Both the position numbers and the translations under genes were made by a program. From Symsagittifera roscoffensis (lineage: Eukaryota > Xenacoelomorpha > Acoela > Convolutidae), in the NCBI RefSeq assembly GCF_963678635.1, contig NC_087069.1:8194633-8258632 (forward strand): a DNA stretch of 64,000 bases, read 5' to 3'. Shown here one piece after another: positions 22,095 through 31,032 of this stretch; position 1 is the first letter of the stretch; every line of letters starts with the position of its first letter. The notes below the pieces were generated by a model. That model searched no databases. It was not told where the DNA came from and saw only the letters and a list, made by a program, of their open reading frames with translations.

Positions 22095-25000
22095 GTAAGA
22101 TTTGAAACACTCCTGAGATACTTTTTAAAAGCTTTTGAGTAACTTTTGCAAAAGATTTTGAGTAATTTTCCTCAATTTTCAACGTGAACTATAAATAAAC
22201 TTCTGAAGGCGCCTTCGACGCCAATATAACTACATTTGAGGGGGAAGCGCGCGCCAAAAAACGCATTTTCTTAATCAAATAGTTTTTGAAAATGCTAAAA
22301 ACGCCATTCTTAGCTTGTTTTTCAAAAAAAAATAATGCATGCCGCTCAAAAAATTGTTGATAGAATAATTGTTTCGGAGAGTTCGAAGAAACAAATTGGT
22401 CGACCTAAAAAAAGTTTTCAAACTTATTTCGAAAAACCGCTTTTCCATAGAAAATTTCTGCGCACGCCAATGGCAGAGTTGAAACTATGTGAAAAAACAC
22501 CAAGCATATCTGGCATGAATCTATATGTCATACCTTATGGTATGCGTAGATCTTCAATACCAAATCCGAGCGGAATTGGCAAATACGACGACTGAGGTTA
22601 CGTGTAAAAAAGACAACTGTTTGATAAAACCATTTATTTCTTGCTCTGCCGATCACTCGGTGTGGCTATGGAGGTAGTTTTCAAAAGATACAAGGCCATT
22701 CGATCAGTATAGATTACTATATGTATATTCAAATATAACCACTGTTATGGTTTTGCCATTCCGGCCGGATAACACTCCCCCTGGAAGTCAAAAATAAACT
22801 TGAGTTTTTGAGTCCAAGTAGACTTAAGTTGAATTGCGAGTTTATTGAGTCCCTTCATATTTTATTGATTTATTGAGTCCCGAGTTTATTTCGTCTTTCG
22901 TTGTCTTCTTGTTTTTTGATCGATACCAAGAAAAACCTCTCTAATATCTGATATCATTCTGCTTGAACTGAAAGTCGGGGACACCAAATCCAATATTTCC
23001 ATGCTTTTGTTTTTAGGTTTGGGTTTTATTGTTTTTGAAAATTTCACACATGCTTGATATTCTGGCAATTTTTCATGGAAACCCATCTCGTGGGTTTAAC
23101 TTTTTATTTTCGAGTTGTTCCCCTCCCTTTATTTGTTGGTCGGTGACTCGATAGAAAATTGTTTCTTTTTGGGTTCCGTTGGCATTTGCTTAGCTTCGTT
23201 AATTGCACTTATTGGTACTGGAGTTCCCAACGCTCCCGCCAACGCCGATTGTCGGTTCTTAGTAGATTTCTTGGTTACTTCTGCCGATATTCGTGGTAAT
23301 TGGGGATGCGTCTTCTTTTGATTCAGTCTGCTCGGAGATGGGGCCGTGTTCTCGAATGTAGAGGACCAAGCCTCACTTGATGACGTTTGTTGCTCTGGCG
23401 TCTCAATGTCCCTGTTTGTTGGGGTGCTGATCTCTTTTTGTAGTTCTGACCTGAATTGCATTACTCTTGTTGGGTTTATCTGCGCTAGATTTCCTCCTGA
23501 CTTCTGTCCTGTTTGCTTCGCGTTTTTTTTTCTTTGGCTATCTTGTGACTGCTACTGTTTATCTTTTCTTGACATCTTCCTTTTTTTGAACATGGGATGT
23601 TGTGGCGCGTTTGGTTTTTCAATGTCCAAAACAATTGTAAACCTAGTCCTGTTCTCTGCGCGGATCTACATGCAACGTACTTGCTTAGTCGTGAGGGTAT
23701 GCAAGATCCATAAATCAACAGATTGGGGACAAATGCGAATCCGCCATTTCTTGGTATTCTCGGTGGCTTACCCAATGTCTGCACCCAAGCTGTGTGTGTG
23801 GTGTGTAAATTAAGATTTTCCCGTTCGTAGTTTTTGTATTTTTGTTCGATGTTTCTGGGTCTTTTTTTTGTAGCTACTCTTATTTTTCTCGTTGCCACTT
23901 CATCTGTCCGTTTTTTGGTGTTTGCATCTACCTGGTGTTGTATCAACTTGTATCTTAGATATAACTTTTCTCGCTCTTTAAATAATGTCTGCCTAGTTTT
24001 CACACGTGTTTCCTGTTGGGCTGCTTGTGCTGGTTTTATAGTTTCCTTGTTCAAAGGTTCTTGTAGGAGGTCTGATGGCCGCCGTTTTTAACCACTTTGT
24101 CTTCAGGCGTGTTTTGCATCGTCCCAGTTTAGGTTATTTGCTGAGCTTGTTGTTATACTTGATTATAGTGTGCTTGGTTTTGTCCTATGTGTGCTTCGAA
24201 TGGCGAGATTTTCAGCCACTGGAGTGATACAAAATGTTTTGATTATTTCAGCTTTGTCTGATGCTATTTTATAAGGTAAGTTATTTTTGTCTATTCTCAT
24301 AACTCTTAGCTTGCGTTTTAATGCTTGTATCATTCGTCTGACCACACCTATCAAGTTGTGATTGTTTGCAGATGCAAATAATTATTTGATGTTGCTTGAT
24401 CCACAAAAAAAAACAGAACTTTTGACTCTGATTGCATCTGAATTTTGCGAGACGCCATTGATTGATTTATATCTTTGCATAAATCTTGTGGCTGCTCTGG
24501 TGTTAAATACCACTTTAGCTGTCGGAAATTCGACCAGTAATCTATGGCTACGAGTATATACGCTTCGCGGTTTAGTTCGTTGGGTAGAAGTCCTGCGAAA
24601 TCTAGTTGAACCTCTTCATTCGGCTCGACTGTTGATTCGATTTGGAGTGAATGAATTTTCCCTAAAAATGGTCCTAAATTTTCACCTCGTTCAGTACATT
24701 GTCGGCAGTTTCGTGACATCTGGACAATTGATCTGTGTATGTGCGTAAACCAAATGGGTTCGCAGAGGTCGAGCATAGCGGCGGATCTTGGGTCCATGAG
24801 ATGGATGCTTTCCAATAATGTCTGTCTTAGTTGAATTGAGAAGGAATGGTGTCACAATGCTGCTCGTGATCATTTTGTGGCTTGCCTCTAGTTTTTGTTG
24901 TGTACTACCTGTCATTGATGGTGCAGTTTCGTTTGGCTTGTCGGTTGATCCTAAAACCATTTTTGGATTTTGACTCTTCCTGTTGCATTTCCTCAGATAA

Positions 25001-28000
25001 GATTGAAATTGCAGTGTTCTCTGGATTTTGGATCCAGCGGAATTTGCGAGTAATCATATCGTAATCGATATTTGAGAAAACATTTTGACTTTTTTCCTTT
25101 GATTTTACTATCTGCGCTGTATTGTCCAGAAACAGTTCTGTATTGGGCAATTGATATTTGTTTTTGTGTATGATATTGTTAAATTTCTGGAAATCCAATG
25201 CCAATTTGGCAATTTGATCCTATTTATGGTTATTATTATGGGACTAATTAATTGGTTGTCTGTGCACTTGTTTAATTCAGTGATCTGCTTTTGTTTGATC
25301 AATTTTTACAGCTCTTTCTCGGCTCTTTCTTTCAAATGTATCGGACTTCTTCTTCCTTTTTCTTGGATCGGGACAACATTTTCGATCAATTGGGTTTTTA
25401 TCAGATAGTTTTCGACTTTACCACTTCTCAAACACAATTGTTTGCAATTGTTTTTTATTCACTGTTTGATCTCTGGGTCTGAAATTTTGTTCTCATAAAG
25501 GCTGCCTATCTGCTCCTTTTTTGGTTTTACTTGTACCAGTTTAATGTCCTCCGATGATTTTCTCCTTTTGATCGTCTACGATGATGAACGGTGCTAATTG
25601 AACTGTTCATCATCCGAGTTCTAGTGCAATAATAATTCGTCCTTTCGGAAACATAAATTTTCCAAAATAAAATGCGAAAACTCGAGCAGCGTCCTCCGAT
25701 GGGATGTAGTTGAAAGTCGTCGATTCATCGTTTGTCCTCAATTGTTGTGCAGACTTTTTCCTTGGAACATATCAGACTGCCGGAATTTGGAATGGCATTC
25801 ATGTTCTCAGATGTCGTTTTCATTTTACTATGTGCTCGTTTAAGTCTTTTTTGGTTATTTTTGGTGTGTCTCTGACTTTAAACGCTTCTGCTATGGCCAT
25901 AACTGTGATGTTGTCTAGTGGGATATCTTCCCATCCGTTTGTTGACATGATTTCAGCGAACGCCACTGGGTTACCTCTTCTACCTTTGTGATGTCTTCTT
26001 AGTTTTGTAGTTGTCATTCATTTCCTCCCACTCGCATGAAGTTAACTTTTGTAGATTAGCAAACTTTTGCAAAATCTCCCCTCTTTGCACTTCTAGAACA
26101 GATCTTATCTTTCGCGGCGCATGATTATAAAGGGTTCCGACCGAATTGTCTTCAGCATTTGTAATATTTCTTGTATTGTCCCACGTGATTTGTATTCTGT
26201 TCTCTTCTATTTTTCAATTTTCCTCGTGTGAAGTTCTATCGTCCTCATGAGGTCGGCCCCTTTGGTTAGTTTGTTAGTTTGCCTGTTTTTCCTTTCTCGA
26301 GGTTGTGTGTATCCCATAAATTCTAATTTTGTTGGTGTAGAAGTTGATGGACCGAAAAGATTTTTTTTGTTGCTCTACCGTGTTTGGTTCCCTTTTCTCG
26401 ACAAGTTGCATATTCGTACGCATCTTGTGCAGATCGATCTCTGCTAATAGTTCTTTGGCTGTCTTTTTGTGGTTTATTTAGGCGGTAAACCTATCTTGTA
26501 TGCATTCCTCTTCTGAATTTCCGCAGTCGGCCCTTTACGCCAATTTCACTAAATCTGTATGAAATTGTTGAAGTGGTTCATTTTTTCCCTGTTTTCGACA
26601 AATTAAGGCGTTCAAATGCAATTTTTTGTTCTGTTATGAAAAAGCTTCCACTATTGTTACTATTTGTCTCGTTTTCGTAGATTGTAGGGCCACGCCCGGT
26701 CTTTTTTCACTCTAGTTGTCTCTGGCCTTCAGCACCCAAACATAAGAATATGTAACTTTTGACTTTTGCCTCTACCTCGTTCCATCCAAAGGAATTGTTT
26801 GCACTCCTTTTTCTCGTGCTTTTAATACTTTATTCTCCCAGCCGATTATCTCTCCTTGTTTACGTACCCGGAAGTTTTTTGAGCGTCGGTTTCTCCATTT
26901 ATTTTGACTTCGTATCTGGGTTCAGTCGGACCTGTGAGTGTCGCTTTGTCACGGCGTGAATTTCGTACTTCAATTCCATCTTTGGCGAATATGGCCATTT
27001 CCATTAGGGCCGCCCACTTCGACCATTCTAATGGTGAACCTGCAGATGCTCGCGGTCAAAATGGATCGATATTTAGCGGGTTCTTGGTATAGTTTGATGG
27101 ATGTACCATGTCAAACCTTACGGTATGCGTAGATCTTCAATATCGAATGCGAACGAAATTGACAAATACAATGACGCAGGTTATGGGTAAATTGACAACT
27201 GTATGATAAACAAATTATTTTTTGCTCTGCCGATCACTCGGTTTGGCTATAAAGATGGCCTTGATTACCCACAAGGTCATGCCACCAGTATAAAAACAAT
27301 TTATGTGTATATAATACAATAAACCTTATGGTTTCGCCATTCAGGAGGGATGACACTATCAAAAGAATGAAAAAAACCGGCATGAAATGTAGAAAGCGAG
27401 GATTTGGCGATGGGATGAGCAAAAGAGAACTGATTATATAAAGAATGTTCAGAGGGCCATGGTTTTGAGCAGAAAAGAGTGAACAAAAAATTTTTTATCA
27501 GTAAAAAAATAAAAAACCGTTAAAGACTTGTTTCAACCGACCAAAGAGAAAACTTTATTAGATTGTTGTCAGAATAGCTTCCAAAAAAATTCTGTTTCTT
27601 ATATCATCAGTTAGTAAATTATAAATGGACAGCTACTGCTGTAGAAACTTTAATGGGATTGAAAGTATTCGAAAAAAAAACAATTTCATTTGTTTACTAT
27701 TACTTTTCTTTTCAACTATTCTTGCAGGAACAAAACTTTCATATTTGTATAACAACCCTGTTGTGTTCTGCAGGTGATGACCCCTGGACGATGTTGTGTG
27801 AAGGAACCGATGCCAGTGTGGTTGGCCATTTTGATCCTGGTCATTCTGGCACTCATTCTGGCAGGCTGCTGCTTCCTCTGCTGTTTCATTCGACCCAAAC
27901 TGGAGGGACTCTGCAACCAGGTAACAATCTCTTGGGGGGAGGGTTTGAAGGACCGAATGCTTGAAAAGTTTCAACCAATCAAAATCGCTAAGCGTTTCTA

Positions 28001-30009
28001 TTGGCCAAATGCCTTTCTCACAAAATCGAAGTCAATATTAACAGAAAATGTTTTAAATCAGTGGAAAATAATCAAGAATAATACAAATTGCGGGTTACAA
28101 CCGCAATACTATTCAGATAAAAATCAAGATTTATGAGTTCAAGTTCATAAGAAATTTTCAGTCTTGAAAATTCATCTGCTTATTATTTAGTCGGTCAGTA
28201 TTAACACTAATGGCATGGATTTATTTTCTTACTTTGAGATTTTCACGAGGGGGGTAGTTAAAAAACTAGTAAGCAAGATCCCTGCCGGAAAATAAACCAA
28301 CCAAAAACACTAAAAAATACAGAGGAATATGATAAACGCATGTAGCTACAAAAACATGCAAATTTTAACCCAAATGCCGATTAGTCGTTGCCGATTAGAA
28401 CACTCTGCTCTGGGACTTTCAGGCGGACCTTCGAAAATGTATCTCCGAACTTTTCTCTGGTTTGCAAAAAATTTAAGAACTCTTTTAAATAACTGCCAGG
28501 ACCTATTTTTCTTAAACATTTTGCGGATCAGGTTTTTTAACAAAAAGTAGGAAATTGGCGAAATTGGACACATTTGGAATAGTTTCGACCATGGAGTTTT
28601 TTTGGCTCGCATTCGCCACTCAAAATATTATATGATGGCGGCGAAAATTTCAAAGGTGGGGGTCAACAAAGTAAAGGCATAAACGCAATACAAATTGTTT
28701 GACTGGCTGGAAAAGTTTGAGTGATAAAAACTCTAAAAACTCTGAAGTTGTGGTAACCAATCGACCCCCCCCCCCTCCCTAAATTTCAAAATGCCTTTTG
28801 CTGCGAACTGTATTTTTGTTTTGAGTTGGTCTAATGTCGCTTCTCAGGCTTCAAAATGGTAAATAATTATGTGAACAAAAGAATGCATTTTATTGATTAT
28901 AAATCTGAAGACAAATTATTTTCTATTATCTATTAATATTACATTTGATTAGTATCAGCGACCTCACATCTCACACGACACCATACAGACTGTGGCTGCC
29001 CTGAAGATACTCACCAGTGACATTGGAGGCGGGGGAGGGGGACAGAACAGCAACCCCTTTGGAGGTACGTGACACAGGCTTTAATTTCCAACAGAGCCCC
29101 CCCCCCCATTTTCTTTTTATCTCCTTTTCAGTTTCGTGTGAACCATTAAAAAAAGTCTACATGCGCAAAATCTGTCATCGATTCTATATAAATTATTTTT
29201 CTGCACATTATTTAGAATGTAATTTTCCTTACTGGCACATCATTTTGAGAACAGTTTCAGCCGAAGAAAAGATTAAACAATTTTTGGCCAACATTAAATG
29301 AATTTGGGATTTTTTTTTGCAAACATCGTACAAAGAACTCTTTCAGATGAATAACAATCTTGCGAAGTTCCAACAAGATTTTTCAAGATAGCTAAGTTGA
29401 GATGCAAACGCCGTACTTTGTAAGATCTTGCGAGAATTTTTAGAGAATTTTTAGGGATACAGATCTGCGGGTTAGAACATGGCGTACAGAACAAACATTC
29501 CCACGTTTTCTCGTCTTCGAAACTATCAAAAAAAATTGTTTGTATTATGCCTCGAATAAATTACACCTCATGCAAATTAAATGACCTTGTTTGTTGTTTT
29601 AGGTCAACCGAATTGGGGTCCGGGCCAAACAATCCCACCTCCCCCTCCCCCGATGACTCAATCAGTCCATCCTAATCAGCCCCCACCCCCACCTGGATAT
29701 GCTCCCAACCACTACAACCCAAACATGGCAGCCCATCCCCCTCTTCAACAAGGGTACCAATACACACCAGGGTACACACCCACCAACCAATCAGCAGCAC
29801 CTGGACAGTATCCAGGGGCCTACAATAACTACCCCCCGAATCCAAATCCTTACCCGCCATCAGGGGGTCAGTCTTATAACCAACCTCATCAAAATTCGCA
29901 GCAGCAATCGCTTCCGTACCCAGTTTCAGATTCTGGGGGTTATCAGCAGTACCCTAGCATGCCAGAAGCGCCACCGTATCCGGAAAGCAAAACAACCTCT
30001 CTGGCTTAG
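21869..30009 (+). CDS. gene A: cysteine-rich single-pass membrane protein (Shisa/WBP1/VOPP1-like), 5' end missing
   Basis: Four visible coding exons (21869-22094, 27774-27920, 28959-29064, 29603-30009) have canonical GT-AG introns and matching phases, giving 294 codons and a TAG stop. In order the protein shows an ectodomain with six cysteines (a CX5C pair, then CC, then CC) and four N-glycosylation sequons, an acidic DDEDYEDD stretch, one ~23-residue membrane helix (PVWLAILILVILALILAG) followed by CCFLCC, and a Gly/Pro/Tyr/Gln-rich cytoplasmic tail with one PPGY motif. Six ectodomain cysteines, one helix and a PPxY tail are the architecture of the Shisa/WBP1/VOPP1/CYYR1 group of transmembrane adaptors, which recruit WW-domain proteins. 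That assignment is an inference. The start and signal peptide must lie upstream of 21869. Another Pro-rich single-pass family is possible. Confidence 0.6.
22205..22330 (-). mobile_element. hAT-like MITE fragment in gene A intron
   Basis: Contains AAGGCGCCTTCGACGCCAAT and GAGGGGGAAGCGCGCGCC, then AAACGCATTTTC, the core blocks of the family in the same order as 8238-8600. Both termini are missing. Confidence 0.45.
22526..22774 (-). repeat. LTR-A 3' LTR (left copy)
   Basis: 249 bp, starting TGTCATACCTTATGGTATGC and ending GGCCGGATAACA on the plus strand. It aligns with 27109-27355 across shared blocks GCGTAGATCTTCAATA, CTCTGCCGATCACTCGG and ATGGTTT plus GCCATTC. Many substitutions indicate an old insertion. 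Confidence 0.7.
23129..24054 (-). pseudogene. LTR-A pol C-terminal tail, decayed
   Basis: Minus-strand frames 24054-23485 and 23461-23129 encode a Lys/Arg/Gln/Thr-rich tail typical of the sequence after the integrase core in this type of element. They are interrupted by a stop and frame change near 23470. Their composition matches pol tails (KKRPRNIEQKYKNYEREN). Extra-integrase function is unknown. Confidence 0.45.
24163..24850 (-). pseudogene. LTR-A integrase remnant
   Basis: Reading leftward, the zinc-finger half (CRQCTERGENLGP) and the first catalytic Asp region (EVQLDFAG) are recognisable, then a damaged middle with a VDQAT block. At 24354-24163 lies the region that should carry the catalytic Glu. 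There the visible residues are GVVRRMIQ, so Arg stands at the Glu position. Several frame changes separate the pieces. It is clearly inactive. Confidence 0.6.
24905..25390 (-). pseudogene. LTR-A reverse transcriptase remnant (fingers/palm start only)
   Basis: Frames on the minus strand carry a GRRSPIHLKERAEKEL-type block, a SPIIITI block and a NNIIHKNKYQLPNTELFLD block, in the order seen at the N-terminal end of Ty3/gypsy RT. The sequence then passes to integrase with no recognisable YxDD box or RNase H, so at least 1 kb appears deleted. Confidence 0.6.
25400..26200 (-). pseudogene. LTR-A gag-pol junction region, heavily decayed
   Basis: Lies where protease and the gag C-terminus are expected. 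A 65-codon minus-strand frame at 26017-25820 is coding-like (GRRGNPVAFAEIM, DNITVMAIAEAFK), but no intact DSG/DTG protease box could be seen. Confidence 0.35.
26215..27035 (-). pseudogene. LTR-A gag remnant
   Basis: Minus-strand reading from about 27035 gives a gag capsid-like start (WSKWAALMEMAIFAKDG) and a GPTEPRYEVKINGETDA block. After breaks come blocks with SEEECIQDRF and AKELLAEIDLHK. Stops and frameshifts recur. The start lies about 80 bp inside the 5' LTR. Confidence 0.55.
27109..27355 (-). repeat. LTR-A 5' LTR (right copy)
   Basis: 247 bp, TGTCAAACCTTACGG to GGAGGGATGACA on the plus strand, partner of 22526-22774. On the minus strand it is followed directly by TGGTACATCC, fitting a tRNA-primed start. 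Confidence 0.7.
27774..27920 (+). CDS. gene A exon (CC motif and membrane helix)
   Basis: Bounded by TTGTGTTCTGCAG and GTAACA, phase 0 at both ends, 49 codons. It encodes the last cysteine pair of the ectodomain (GRCC), the hydrophobic helix, and the juxtamembrane GCCFLCCF, a likely palmitoylation site by analogy with similar proteins. The open frame continues past the donor into the intron, so the splice site, not a stop, defines the exon. Confidence 0.65.
28959..29064 (+). CDS. gene A exon (juxtamembrane tail)
   Basis: The acceptor is TATCAG at 28958. An alternative AG six bases upstream (start 28953) keeps frame and would add two residues (YQ). It encodes a basic/histidine stretch (RPHISHDTIQTVAALKIL) and a Gly6 run, ending in phase 1 before GTACGT. 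Confidence 0.55.
29065..29602 (+). other. gene A last intron
   Basis: GTACGT ... TTGTTGTTTTAG, 538 bp. It contains a C13 run near 29100. The 94-codon frame at 29017-29301 is exon read-through plus intron and is not a separate gene. Confidence 0.6.
29603..30009 (+). CDS. gene A terminal exon (proline-rich tail)
   Basis: Completes the split Gly codon and encodes 135 residues rich in P, Y, Q, N and G with runs of five and six prolines, a PPGY (PPxY, WW-domain ligand) and a C-terminal APPYPES, ending at TAG. Tyrosine-spaced YPPxPxPY repeats suggest a disordered cytoplasmic scaffold. No clear AATAAA follows before the duplication at 30162. Confidence 0.65.
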
Positions 30010-30161
30010 ATGAGAACTGCAAAAAAACTCTGCAAGAAATTAATGTTCTGCATGTGAATGTCAATTAGACTTTTTATAATGCATTTTTCATAAATTACCT
30101 TAAATTCACAATTGATAAAATCAGAGATATTTATGTAATTTTCGATAAAATTACACAAAAT

Positions 30162-30700
30162 TAGTTTTAACTCGACAGGGATATTTATAGTTCGAGCGCG
30201 TTTGATAAAAGTGCCAAAAGAGTAGTTTTAACTGTATTATGATGTTCTTGTAGAACGTTTAACTTGCTTTTTTTCATAAGCCAGGTAGAAAGCCAGATCT
30301 TTGGTCATTATTGAAATTATTTGAACACTTGCACAGTAAATGAAAAAGATAGATACGAGCACGCAGCTCTTGATATCAGTGGTTATAAAAAACTTTACAA
30401 GCGCATTTAAAAAAGGGGTAATCATAAAAGTACACACAACTAGTTTTAACTCGACAGAGATAATTATAGTTCGAGCGCATTTGATAAAAGTGCCAAAAGA
30501 GTAGTTTTAACTGTATTATGATGTTCTTCTAGAACGTTTAACTTGCTTTTTTTCATAAGCCAGGTAGAAAGCCAGATCTTTGGTCATTATTGAAAATATT
30601 TGAACACTTGCACAGTAAATGAAAAAGATAGATAAGAGCACAGCTCTTAATATCGATGGTTATACATAAACTTTACAAGCGCATTTAAAAAGGGGTAACC
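30162..30700 (+). repeat. 279-bp tandem duplication upstream of gene B
   Basis: Two units (30162-30440 and 30441-30700) match almost base for base from TAGTTTTAACTCGACAG to GCGCATTTAAAAAAGGGGTAA. The second ends 26 bp before the gene B ATG. The repeat therefore occupies the promoter/5'UTR position. No TATA box is obvious in either unit. Small indels (ACGAGCACGCAGCTC versus AAGAGCACAGCTC) separate the copies. Confidence 0.8.
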
Positions 30701-30726
30701 AAAATTTTTTAATAAACAACACGCAA

Positions 30727-31032
30727 ATGGCATCTTTCAAAACATCGACTGGTGATGTTAGTTTCCAACTTCAAAATACTGAATCTAACCCGAACATCAA
30801 TGCAGATGGGCAGATTTCCGGTAACAAACGAGAAGACAGCGTTTATGAGGAGTCGGCGAACATTGAACAAGATGAGCAGATTTCCGGTAGCAAATATGTT
30901 TACGAGGAGCCGGCGATTACTCAGCGCAACGGCGGACGAAAGCAAGACAAAGAGCTACAACCGAATAATTGGCCTGTGAAATGTTTCATGGCTATGATGA
31001 TCGCATTGGTGATTGCCGTTGTTGTTTTGGCA
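30727..31032 (+). CDS. gene B exon 1 (cytoplasmic tail and start of anchor)
   Basis: ATG context CAAATGG; 102 codons, donor GTAAGT. It encodes two similar modules, QISGNK...SVYEES and QISGSKYVYEEP. These put two tyrosines in acidic YEE contexts on the predicted cytosolic side. No signal peptide precedes, as expected for type II topology. Confidence 0.7.

Larger units (their letters stand above)
22526..27355 (-). mobile_element. LTR-A: old Ty3/gypsy-like retrotransposon, reverse orientation
   Basis: Two diverged LTRs (22526-22774 and 27109-27355), both TG...CA, flank 4.3 kb of decayed gag-pol read right to left. The flanks CTATA (22521-22525) and CTATC (27356-27360) fit a 5-bp target duplication with one change. 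Next to the right LTR, the minus-strand TGGTACATCCATCAAACT is a primer-binding-site candidate. Next to the left LTR, minus-strand AGGGGGAG is a polypurine tract. Stops, frameshifts and a missing RT palm/RNase H segment make it dead. It sits inside the large intron of gene A, antisense to it. Confidence 0.75.

Noticed and set aside
23346-23813. 155-codon plus-strand ORF rich in Cys/Phe
   Set aside because: Antisense to the LTR-A pol tail. The minus strand carries the coding pattern.
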